Below, one piece after another: positions 28,901 through 40,900 of a stretch of 64,000 nucleotides of DNA. Made by a program: the position numbers and the translations under genes. This DNA is from Penelope pileata. Taxonomy: Eukaryota; Chordata; Aves; Galliformes; Cracidae. Location: NCBI GenBank assembly GCA_013396635.1, contig WBMW01000144.1, forward strand, positions 780,900 through 844,899. Reading direction: 5' to 3'. The notes below the pieces were generated by a model. That model did not search any database. It saw only the letters and a program-made list of their open reading frames with translations, and was not told the origin of the DNA. Each line of letters begins with the position of its first letter. Positions within the stretch are counted from its first letter, which is position 1.

Positions 28901-28904
28901 AGTG

Positions 28905-29105
28905 AATGGCTCAGGTTGGAAGGGACCTTAAAGACCATCAGGTTTCAAGCTCCCTGCTACAGGTAGGGCTGCCACCCAGCTAGGTCAGGCTGCCCAGGGC
29001 ACCATCCAGCCTTGCCTTAAGCACCTCCCGGGACGGGGCATCCACTTTTATAGGCAACCTGTTCCAGTGCCTCACCAACCTCTAGAGGTGCTCCAGCCCT
29101 TTTAA
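28905..29105 (-). mobile_element. CR1 LINE 3' end
   Basis: The fragment begins AATGGCTCAGGTTGGAAGGG, then runs through a CTGCCCAGGGCACCATCCAG segment to AGGCAACCTGTTCCAGTGCC. This is the reverse complement of the CR1 3' untranslated region and last ORF2 codons. It is 5'-truncated. Confidence 0.93.
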
Positions 29106-29139
29106 ACAACATTAAGGTGCATGATTGTGCACAGAGTAA

Positions 29140-29590
29140 TGCAAACAGAATCGAAGAACAGAATGAGAGTAATGAGAGTTGGAGGGGAGCTGACCCAGCT
29201 CTCTATTCAAAGCAGGGCTAACTTCAAAGTTTGACCAGGATGGTCAAGTGTACTTCCAGGAAAGTTTTGAATTCTCCGAAAGACAGAGATCCCACAACCC
29301 TGCTTTAGTGATTGTTCTTGCTGTGAAGAATTTTTTTCTTACATTTAATTAGAATTTCCCTTGCTGCATTTTTTGCCTATTACATTTGCTGTGCATCACT
29401 GAAGATAATCTGGCTACCGCTTCTGTGCTACAGGGAGCTGAAGACTGCAATAAGAAGTCCCTGTAGTCGTCTTCCTTAGGCAAAACAAAACCAGCTTCTT
29501 CAGCCTCTGTTCACACATCATCTGCTACAGCCCCCGACCACACTAGATACTCAGCAGAACTTCTCCAAAGAGCAGCCACACGAAATTAGA
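29140..29590 (-). mobile_element. older CR1 LINE 3' portion
   Basis: This is a diverged minus-strand CR1 copy next to the previous one. It shows GTTGGAGGGGAGCTGACC near its 3' end and an AACCAGCTTCTTCAGCCTCT segment matching the CR1 coding end. It is more decayed than its neighbour; edges are approximate. Confidence 0.7.
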
Positions 29591-32500
29591 CTATAGCATA
29601 TGTAACCCACTTTCAGTCTCTGGAAATGAATGCTTAGAAAAAGAGGAAAAGTGATACTTCCCTAATACACACTCAAGCTCCTAGTAATCTGTGGAGTAAG
29701 TAGCTGTTGACACACTGATTGCATCTTTTGTGTTCAAAAATCTTAAATGATTTTTTTTTTCTCTTAAACCTTTTCAGTTATGTTGTACCTGCAATATTCT
29801 TAATGTGGCTTTTACAGCACTTTCATTGTTTGGTACAGTTCTATACACAGGCTTTTGAGGATGTATGCACAACTCTAAATGACAATTAAAAAATTGTGAG
29901 TATGGGATTTGACAGTGACATTTTAAAAATAAATTACTGTTTTTCCTTTGATTATGCAGTTGCAGAAAAGCAACAAATTCTTATAAAGAAAACTACAACC
30001 AGCGAGATATGTTAATGAACAATATTGTGAAGATCTTCGTATTTCAGTAGAATTACGAAGCTTTGTAAGACCCTAGATGCTTTGCTTTCAGTTGCCAATA
30101 TATAATGGAAACACCATTTTTATTTATTTCCTAGTTTACATCATCACATACTTCCATGATGATGATCCTCTCAGGTCAGAGGCTGCATTTTCTTGAGGTA
30201 TTATTCAGAGTACTGCAATTTATCCTGTCATGTGGAGAAAATGGATGGGATTGCTGCTTAAGATTTATTTTCTTACTGGCCTGAACCATAGCAAAGTTGC
30301 TACTATGACTTCAAGGAAAACTAACTGTAAATACCTAAATGCAGACAGCAATATGGAATTTTAGCTAGCTGATATATGGGTAAGGACACAATTAGCTACT
30401 ACTGACATCATCACAATCTTCTTGAATCTTGTTCTAATTTAGTTTGTTGGCTCTACCTCCCCTCATCCTTTTAACAAGACACTTGCCAAGAGGTCAAGCA
30501 CAAAGATAACAGCCTTAGCCTCTGAAGCGATAACAGGGCTGCAGGCGAACAACAGCATGACAGTTGCTGCCCCTGGAAGCAGTAACTAATGCCTTCTCAA
30601 AAAGCTGCCAGACCTAGCATTTCACTTTGAACTGAAGGAACAGTGTACTAGTGAAAACAACCATGAGACAGGTTTTTCAGACTCTGAAGTTGAGAAGGCC
30701 TGTAACTGATGAGCTGGTTTGCTGCATACTATCTTCAGAAAGCTCAGAAAGCTCTTTGGACACACAGATACTAGACAGCCTAAGATAGCAGTATTTTGTA
30801 AGTGTTTTGTTGTTATTTTTAAAAACAAACATTTAGATGTCTTCTTGCATTTCAGTTGCATTGTGTGTGTTATTTCTTTTGCTATAGATCTAGCGAGGTA
30901 GAATTTGTCTTCTGTTTGTAAATAGCATAATAAAATGCTGTTGGCCAACGTAAGAAAATAGGAGACATTACTCTCAGAGCGACTTACGTATATACATTTG
31001 AACAAAACTACATTTCATGCATATTGATTAGAATGAAATTGCTCCACAAACTTCTTGTTTGTCTTTAAGAATATTCTAGCAAATCAATTATCTTGCGATG
31101 TCTAAAGAAACAACTGAAGGAATATCCTAATTAAACTAAATTAAAGCCCAAATATTCACATCAGAAATGTGATAGACTGTATTTATCCAAGTAAGGAATA
31201 CAGTATGACTCATAAATAACCTTCATCAATAAATCTGACTTCATACAAGTCCACTCATATAAATAAACACTACTCCATTCGGCTTCCTTTGTTCTTGCAC
31301 AGAATTTGAATTTCCTGAGTATTAAGATCTCACATATCTTTTATTGTCTGTTTTGTTTGTTTGTAACTATTTATTCTGCAAAACTTTAAGTGCTTATGTA
31401 GAGAATTGAAGAAAAGCCAGCATTGTAGTTATGTTTGAAAAATTTTCGGGAAGGTACAAAGGATGTTCAGAAGCTCCTTTTACACTTCTTCTATTAGTTG
31501 TCTTTGTTCTTTTTTTAACTGAAAAAAAAAATCCACCATACTTTTTGCATCACTTACAAGCACAGCAGTTATTACATGGCTTTTGTATAATTACTGGATT
31601 TCAGTAACACTTCTTACAGACTGGCCTCCCTCACTTCTTTCCTCACTCTACAGCTTTCAGGTGTGCACAATATAATCACACTGTCTTTGTCTGCTAATGA
31701 GAAGGCACGTTTTAACAACTACAGAAAACCTGCTGTATCTTGCAAACACAGTTGTATGTGATTTCTGATCTTCTTGTAGACGAGACGTGTAAAGCACCCA
31801 AGCAAGTCTCTCTTATTCAACTGAAGGCTGAGGAAAAGCAAAAAAACAATCCCCTTCTGTAAGCATCCGTTGTTGCAGACTCAGGAAGTTCTTCATGATG
31901 ATGTGTTAGTGCTATGGTACTGTGCTTTAATGATCATCACATACAACAAAACATAGGACTGGGTTAACAATTGCAAACCAAATAAAGGTGAGAATATATT
32001 AAAGATGGTATTTTAAAAATCAAAATTCACGACTCCTACTTTTGGTAAGACATCCTGTCATTGTTGTGCTTTCCTCCTCCACCTACTCTCATTGTGTGTG
32101 CATGAATACACATGTAATTAAAAATATCTTGCTACACATTTAAAAAGACAATACGCTGGTAACTACACATAAGGAACAAAGATATATGCTGAATAGGTGT
32201 AGGAAATCTGAACAACTTCCTTTATTTTAATGTTCGCTTTTATTCTATCCAGAATCCTTCATGCTTCACGTTCATGACAGTTGCAGCTCAGAAGACACAA
32301 AAAATTCACAACCTCATATAAAGATTGTAAAGCTTTATCCTCCCTCAAACTATATCAAATACACTGATTTATTTGTACTGTCAATCTACCAGGAACTACA
32401 ATTTCTGCAAGCGCCATCCTTTCACTCATTGGCATACACAGATTTTTCCACATCATCAAGGTGTAGCCTGTCACACAAAGCCTCACAGACTCATGCATTT

Positions 32501-35500
32501 AATTTCTTTCTCTCATTCTATCCACATCTCAAAAAATAAAAGACAGCTCACCCAGACCAGTTTGCAACCTCTGAACTCACTGTAAAGCATGTTAGTGCCT
32601 CTGTATGGACATTTAACAAAGTTACTTACAGTTTTGTAAGCACGTTTGAAAGCAAGCTGAACAGGGACTCATTACCTATGCACGTTTTTCATTGATTTCC
32701 TATACTGGAAAAGGTGTAGCAGGTAACACCTGCTTGCATCATGCAGGAGCCTATGAACATTATATTTTGTTTTGGGTGGGATTCCTCAGGTTTGAGTATC
32801 TAACAACTGTAAAGTCTGACTCTCTTTCCAGTAATCTTTGAAAGAACTGAACTGTGCTGCAGAGGGTTAAACTTGGTTTTCTCAAGCTCTTTTCCAGCTC
32901 AAGGAAGTTACACAGCTTATTACACTGTTTCCATCCCAGAATGATTAAGTAGAATGTTCTGTGGTGGGTTTTCTCCCCTCCAATTTTTATTTATTTAGTT
33001 TTGAGACAAACAAGTGTGTATGGAAGCAAAAGACATCCTGCATGCAGAACCACTGGTTTCTAGAAAGGCACTAATAGCAAACTGAAGAAAGCAGGTTTTA
33101 TATTTTGAAAGACTACAAGCCTCACTACCACTCACTGAATGTTATAAAAATAATGTGGTATTTACCTAGGATTTTTTTTCCTTTTGCTGTAAATGCAACA
33201 TAGAAATGCATGTAATCTAGTAAGCCACACTATTTTGATCACAAATAGGAATGCTTTACTTACCTTTTTGCAAGCAAAGTTGGAAGTTTGGGGGAGAGAC
33301 TCTTCTTGCTCAGCTGAAACAGTACATGATGAGTGTTGCAGTTTTCTAAGAAGAGGAAGTGAGGTGAAGAGTGGGTGGAAGGAGAGGTGTATTCTGATCT
33401 TTACATTTCCAAGCTTTTTGCCTAAGCAAAGTAGGATTCCTAGACTGAGCACCTGAGAAGCACAATTTCAGTGCGTTTGATGTAGGTCCTTAGGAGTAGG
33501 TTCTTTTTCAGTTCCAGACATTTTGCCAGGCAGAGATGGATCAGAGCCTCTGCAGGGAAAAGACCAAACCACATACATTTGCCCAAACTGGAACTTTCCT
33601 TGTGTCTTTGTGAAATACAAAGTTTGCAAGAACCTGGGGCGGACTGCTGACTTCCCAGAATTGTTTTAACCTCCAGTGGGCCTTAACAAAATTTCAGGAA
33701 GAAACAAGTGCCACAACCCTGAATGTTCAGCCCATAGCTCCATATGAAGGATGCACACATGTGGGCAACTTTATATTTACAAGGCACAGCCTGATCTTGC
33801 AAAAACCTCATCTGACCATGAAGTTGATGACTGAAGTAATGTACCTGAAAAGTTGTTCTGGATGCCTCTTAGTCTTGTAATGCCCTACGGATGTGAGGAA
33901 AGGCAATCTGCTCAGATGCTGTGCTGTACAACCTCTATGCACAGTGCCAAAATGTTTCAAAAGCTTTTGAAGTACTTAACTTCCACAACTGACAACATCC
34001 TCTGTGAGGAAAGGTGGTATTTCTAGCAGGTCAATGCTTTGTTCTGAAGTCCCATTAAGCATGAGGTTTCCTCTGTATCCCACAGGCCCTATTCAGCTGT
34101 TCAGGTACTTCAGGTGAACGAAAAAAGGCCAAGTAATAAAAACTTTTGCCAGCAGTTTACAGCCATTTAGGAGGAACATGGTCACAATAGTCATAGCTCA
34201 AGAAAAACAAAGAACATGTGCATCTTATACACCCCATGGGCACAGAAGAACCTTGTATCTTCAGAGCAGGAGGATCTTAGCCTGTCTGCTTCATGCCAGA
34301 GGGCCAGTGGGGAATGAGGATCTGGATGAGAAGCTGCCGTAGGCTATAAAAACATTATTTCAGAGCTTGAAGCCAAAACTCATCTAAGATTTCAGCATAT
34401 AATTTTCCTTTTAAATGCACTGAAATTGCGTTATGTTCCAAAACAGGTACAGTTCAGAAATTCTCTGCAACTGAGCGGAAATCAAAAGCTTTGTATTTCA
34501 TTCAGTTACAGACTACAGCAGCACACGCGTAGCACGTATTCTTAATTTCTTCATAAGTGAATCTCCTCTACCGTTATCTTCCTGCATGTTTACTCCTGTC
34601 TTCACCTTCCTTCTTCCAGTATTGCTTTACCAAGATGCAAACAGCACTGCGCACTGGCAAGAATTTCTCTGCCACTTCATTCTTTTTGACTCCAATCTGC
34701 AAAATTTTGCACATGCCTGTTTGTAGGAAAACATCTCCTATTCTTCATAATACCCAACAATTTCCCCTGACAGAGCTCATAAAAACAGCATATTAAAAAA
34801 TAGATCAGATCTGAAAGAACGTATCATTTGACTATTTTTTTTAGAAGCTATGCTCCTTAACTTTACTGCAACATTCTTCCTACGAGTTTAAAATAGTTGA
34901 TGCATTCTAACAGGCTAAATTCAACTTGGAACACCAATAAAATACTTGTTTTTACCACAATTTTTCTAAAAGAAACAAAGGGTGCACATTACTTGCTAAG
35001 AGACTGGAAGACCTACTACCAGCATTCCCTAGTTTATTTCAGTTTGAGATGATTTCATTTAGTTAAGCCTGATGACACCTCTCAGTGTCAGTGAATCTAC
35101 CAATTCTTGGTAGTCCCTAAAGAGCAGCTACTTGGATGGTCAAGATTAGAGCAGACAGAAGCTCAAATGTAGAAACTGAGAATGTGCTTTTTCTCCTCCT
35201 GAATTTACAGACCAAATTTTGGCCCACTCAGTCAGAAAGGAAGTACCTTTTCTTACTGCTTAGTTCCTTCCACTTTCCAATGAATGCTCCTTTGTATCAC
35301 CAGAACAATGACTAATTCATTCGTAAAACAAAGACAAGGAGGGAAGATCTAATATGCTATTTTCTGTTTCTGTAGAGCTGGACATATCAACTATTTTAAC
35401 TACAAGTATCCAAGTTATTCCCAGATTAAGATAAAGCGGTGATTTTCAAGGTGTGGTCAATAGCTTTCTGGTGCTACAGGGAACACTTAACATTCATATG

Positions 35501-36949
35501 TGAAGAATGGCTACACCTAGTTATGTCTGCAGCTTTTAAATCACATTTTTAAAAATGCACACTCTCTCTTCCTAGTTATTACCATACAAGCAATTGTTGT
35601 GGTAACATTACAAATGATACATAATAATGGAAAGGTCCCTGCAAGGCCTTCAAACATTTAAAAACCCTCCCACAAAGATAAACATTAGATCTTACAGCTG
35701 GATTACTGCCAAAAGGTAAGAAAGCTGAGCAGTTACAGAAAGGACTATGGTTAAACAGTACAGTTGCTAGGGAATAATTCTACATCGTGAAATGAGACAA
35801 AACATGAAGAGTAAAGTTAGATTTAATGATTAAATTATTACTGAGCCCAAGTCATACTTTTTTTCTTTCTCAAATTTACGGGAAGCATCAGGTTTTGGTG
35901 CTAGATAATATATTTAAACAAAAATAGACGCATTGCATGAAGATAAAAGCAACACTGAAATTACGAAAATTTTAATTTCATGTAGGAAATAACAATGGTG
36001 CATTAGTGGCAAAGTGTAAATGAGAATATTTTAGTAGTCAAAATAAATATTTAATAAAAAGCACACATCCATGACATAGTATCAAAACAAAGAACTTAGT
36101 ATTTGGAAGGACACTATCCAAATTTCCTTGCATTAAACATTGCTAAATTCAGTGGCTTAAGTATTATCACATTGCTCTAAGCAATCGCTGCTTAAATTAG
36201 CGTTGCAAAAAGTCATGAGACTAAGAATTCTGTTCCAATGAACAGTAAATCCAATTTACTATAAACAAAGAAGAATTTCCTACACCAAGGAGTCAATCCA
36301 CAGTCATCGAAATAAAGTTGACAAGGACTACTGCATAGCTTACTGGTTACTGTACCAAAAGTGCATTTGTCAGTATTCAATGATCTAGGGAAAAAGAGAA
36401 AAAAAAAAAACCCTTTTTTTGGTATATATATATATATTTATACATTTTAAAAAACAACCAGACATTTGATAGTTGAAGAAAAAACACACACTTCCTTTAA
36501 AAGTAAAAGCAGAGTCTAAAGACCTTAAGAGCACCATAGGAAGCACAAACCTTACCGTTAAGTAAAGAAGAAATAGAATTATTTTATCATTCCATAATGA
36601 GAACACAACTGAAAATTTTAGTGTTGCTGTTGCACCATCCTATGGTCTAACACACACAGACTACAACCAGTGACATTTTACTGACTTTTTGCTTAGCTCT
36701 GGAAACAAATAACACAAAGAAAAATGCTTTTCTATGTAAAACAAAGGTACAGAAAGATTCAAACTGCTGATGTGCAAACACAAATGTAGAAAAAGTTCAT
36801 ATAAACAGATTTTTATGGCAGCAGTGTCTGGCTTATCCCATTAATCCTCCACTCAGTTCTTCTGCTGATTCTTTGAAAGTAGCCTTCCTGAATATCACTG
36901 ACTTGCAAACGATTTTTGAGAGTTATTTTCTCAATATTAAGATTCCGTA
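29591..36949. other. AT-rich non-genic sequence downstream of TMTC3
   Basis: No gene was recognised. Short A/T-rich runs occur (36398-36440, with TATATATA). The longest open frame (127 codons, minus strand, 30622-31005) lacks any domain I can name. Part of the left flank of TMTC3 could be a longer 3' UTR. Confidence 0.55.
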
Positions 36950-36955
36950 TTTATT
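36950..36955 (-). terminator. candidate TMTC3 polyadenylation signal AATAAA
   Basis: The first canonical AATAAA on the minus strand after the stop codon lies about 220 nt downstream. Further variants occur further left (TATAAA near 36440, ATTAAA near 36050), so a longer 3' UTR is possible. Which one is used cannot be read from sequence alone. Confidence 0.4.
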
Positions 36956-37175
36956 ATTCTCAACCCATTTATCCTTCAATCCCCATCCATCCCCCACATA
37001 ATTAAAAGTTGTAGTTTTCTCACAAAGCATGGCTATGACTTTTGCTTCTTGTTAAGTGATAAGCAGTCAACATTTTTCCTATTTGCAAAGTACTGAAACC
37101 ACCTTCCAGCTGGATCACATTAAACAATAATTAAAAATAGTACAACCCCCTTATTCTATTGTGACATAATAAAGA
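36956..37175 (-). other. TMTC3 3' UTR (minimum extent)
   Basis: This AT-rich sequence follows the TAG stop up to the first AATAAA. No coding potential was seen. The true 3' end may lie further left. Confidence 0.5.
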
Positions 37176-37978
37176 CTATTCACCATTTAAGATACGTTCA
37201 ATCTCTTCCAGTCTCTTCAAAGCAGCAACTCTCTTTTTCTCAATATCTTTGATTTCTTTTGTAGATTTTTTGGGAGTCTCTTTTTCCATACTGTTTTTCT
37301 CTGTTCGTTTCTTACTTTTTGAACTCCCTTTGTTATCAGCTGCTGTTTGGGTGGTTTTCTGCTCATTTTTTACTTCTTTCAAATTCTGAAAGGAACTTTT
37401 TTCTTCGGCAGCAGCAGCTGCTGGAACTGATGCCTGTTCTGTAACACTAAGTGATGAAATTTTACTCCTAACTATGTTTAGATGACGCTGAATATACTCT
37501 TCATGAGGTGCTAGTGCTAGAGTTTCAACCAAACATCTTTCTGCTTTTATTAAGTCTCGTTCTTCAAAGTAAACTACACAAAGATTATGTTTTCCTTGCA
37601 CATTGTTGGGATCCAGTTCCAAAATTTTTTCAAAACACTTTTTTGCTCCAATAATATCTTTCTTTTGGTTCATAAGGATATCGCCTTTCAGAATTAGACC
37701 TTTGGTATGATCAGGGTAGTATTTCAGTAGGTCTTCCAGGATTGGCAAAGCCATTAGTTCTTTTGCCGTCTGCGAATAAAGCAGCGCCAAATTGAACAAA
37801 GCACTTCGGAAGTTTGGCTGTAACCTTATGGCTTTCTTCATCCATGCCTCTGCTTCTGTATCTTTTTTGTCATCCATTGCCAGCATACCCAAATTGAAGT
37901 AGCCATTTGCATCCTGTGGTTCTTCCTTTACATAACTTAACAGTCTTTGTTTAGCTTCAGGTCTAAGCTGAGCATCAC
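37176..37978 (-). CDS. TMTC3: TMTC3 coding exon 13 (last coding exon, TPRs and charged tail)
   Basis: This is 803 nt of coding sequence. It completes G645 and encodes residues 646-911, then TAG at 37178-37176. It starts with DAQLRPEAKQRLLSY after acceptor CATTTAG and holds several TPR units (for example NGYFNLGMLAMDD, SALFNLALLYSQTAKEL and GKHNLCVVYFEERDLIKAER). An Ala/Ser-rich linker and a Lys/Glu-rich segment follow, ending VAALKRLEEIERILNGE, a probable short coiled coil. A scan starting at the internal ATG would give only 238 residues; the splice site shows that the exon begins upstream of it. Confidence 0.96.
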
Positions 37979-40900
37979 CTAAATGACAGAAAATGCATTT
38001 AATTTAAGTTTTATTCTGAAGGCTTTTAGGCCAAGCCTGCAAAATGCTAATTCCTATACAAATTAAAATGTAACTTCTGTGAAAGGGAAAGGGTTTAAAA
38101 TAGTATTTCTTTACTTGTGTTGTGTAACAGCAAAAGTAAACGGAATGTACCTTCTTCACAGAACAAAACTACTTACAGTTGTCTTGTAGCCAAAGTAAGC
38201 ATCATTATCCTATTATCCATTAAATTATATTTAGATTTGGTGCAACAGATACAAAAGGTGTCTCTACAAGACTAACAGGGGTTATTTTCACGTATGAGTG
38301 AGCAACTGGAATGCAGAGAAGTCAGTTCTAGCAAATCGCTTCTCACAGAGGCAAACTTAGAATAGATCTCATTCTGTTAAAGACATATTGAAAAAAATTA
38401 GTTGATAGAAATCAGAGTGATGTCAGATTTAGCCAAGCTACAAAATCTTTTCACTATTTTGCATAAAAAAATATAAAAATAATCTTGTCTGATAGAAGTG
38501 GTAGTTCTAGCTAGTAGTCTGTGTTATTTTTACAAATAGTTCAGCGAACATATTTTAGTAAGGAATTCCAAGCATAGGCTTAGTGACGGTTGGGGGAATA
38601 GGGAGCTGATTTTAGCCACCTTCTTCCACCTCCTCAAACAGTGCTGTACCTTCCAGCGTGAGTAATGCAAAACTAGATATCTAAGGCTTCTGCTCATTTC
38701 AAGTCTCTTACGCTACTTGACAAGAAACAAGGCGTTCCTTGTACTACCTAACTTAATGTGAAAAGAGATGAAGAATAATCCATTTGGATTAGCTCCAATC
38801 AACTCTATTACCTCTTGCTGGGATGGTAAATTACCCCTAAGAAAAAGGGAAACGAACCTTACTTGTCACTTGCTAAATACTTTTTGTAACAGCCCTTTTC
38901 ATGGCCAACAGCCACACATTTACCCATAAAGCTAGAAGCTATACATTTGAAAAGCAAAACTCATGAAAATCCAACTTGATTCATAATAATTAGAAATATT
39001 ACAGAGGAGAATACGAAAACATTTCCCAGGGCTATATTTAAAACTCACAAAAGTCAGCTAAAACATTAATATTATACTTTTTTTTTTTTTTTTAAGATTA
39101 TATGGGAACCATTTTGAAGAAGCGTTTTGTGTAACACTGCTCTTCATAAGATGTTATGCTGTTAAATAGCTTTTAAAGGTGCTAATCAGCTAGGGCATGT
39201 GTACACTCTGCAAATTCCATACACTACCAATAAATTACAAAGAATACTATTACAACAGTTTTCTTGCTGATACCATAAATGTCTTGCTTTTCAAAAATAC
39301 ATCAGTTTACTATAAGAGATAACAGACATCCTATAAACGCAGATATAACATATTTATCTGAGGGACAACAAACATACCAGATTCCTGCATTAGTAGGGCT
39401 GAGTTAAACAAGGCCAGTTTATGTGCTGGGTTCAGTTCTAGAGCTTGGTTAAAATTCTTCAGTGCTTCTGTTGGATCTTTCAGTTCAATGTAAACAATTG
39501 CCAAGTTGTACCACAGGTCTGCATTGGTTCTGTCTAGTTCCAGAGCTCTAAGGTAAGCTTCCTTAGCTTTCAGAGGCTTGTTCATTTTTAAAAGTAATTC
39601 TCCCCTGTTGACAAATCAAATTTAACCTTCAGCAACTTTTATCAATACAAGCACAAAAATAACTGACAGGGTTTTCTTAGAAGTTTGTTTTTCTATACAA
39701 TTTAGACGTGAAATATTAGGGTTTTTTTGATGTTTTTTGTTTTAAACACAAAACAACACAGTACTTTGTTTATGCACTATTCCCAAAAGCTTTCAGCTCT
39801 CAGAATTTTGCATACAGCAGGTGTATAAGCCAGACAAAAAAGCCTACAAAATAACACTGAAATCATCAAGGACATCATAGTGGCCTTGCAACAGCTACAG
39901 TCTAAGCATCTCAGTGACTCACTAAGCCCCAGAGGGAATCACAACTAATAAAAGAATGCACAGAGGCCTCAAAACCCACAGACAAGTTACTTATTTAGCC
40001 TCCCATTTTCATTCTATTTCTTTAAGCCTTGTATTTTCTGGATCCCTTTCAAAAATAAATAAATAATATATATATTTATTAATTGTGGAGTTTAAAAACT
40101 CCACAATTCAGACTAATCAAAAGTTTTTTAGTTCAAAATTAAACAAGGAGATTAGAAATCTGAGTTTGAAATTCATACAGAAATCTAATGGAAACATCTT
40201 CCCATATAATGTTTGAATACACAGTATGTGTAGAATAGACACACCATTCAAAATGTGAATTTATAAGAACAGGCCTTGTCAGACTGATCATTGCCCCAAA
40301 TTTTCGTCATCTTATTTGAAAATAAATCAATTCCAGCAGCTCATACAACATGAACAAAATACTCATCCTAGCACTGCAAATACAAAAACGTACATTCAAG
40401 AATGCATATCTCTAAAATTAGAAAAGATACCTGCTGATGTAAGCCTGCTTGAAATCTGGCCTCATACTAATTGCTTGTCGATATAATTGATCTGCTTCTT
40501 CAAGCCGAGATTCATTTGCTCGAATTAAGTTTGCAAGATTGATATAAACATTCAGGTGGTTAGGAGCAACTCTTGCTGCATATTTTTTACCTGGAATAAT
40601 CTATCAAAAAGAATATATGTTCCGAATGCCAATGAGTAAAAATATGAAAGACATCTAGCACAGATCTACCTCTTCAGTTCACTACATTTCTTTCAGGGTA
40701 CCACTGGAGATCATTTGGCAGACTCTTAATGATTACAAATAATAACTTGTTTCCAGAAAAAAAAATCATACAAACATAGCAACATTTCTTCTTAATTCTA
40801 TGAACACACAGAACATCACCTTACATCTGATACAGAAGTTATCTGTTAATTAAGTTCTGCTACTACTTAATGTGGTTCACTCAAATGGCCATCAACAACC

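Noticed and set aside
30622..31005. 127-codon open frame on the minus strand
   Set aside because: No recognisable domain, no splice or promoter context and composition like the surrounding AT-rich sequence.
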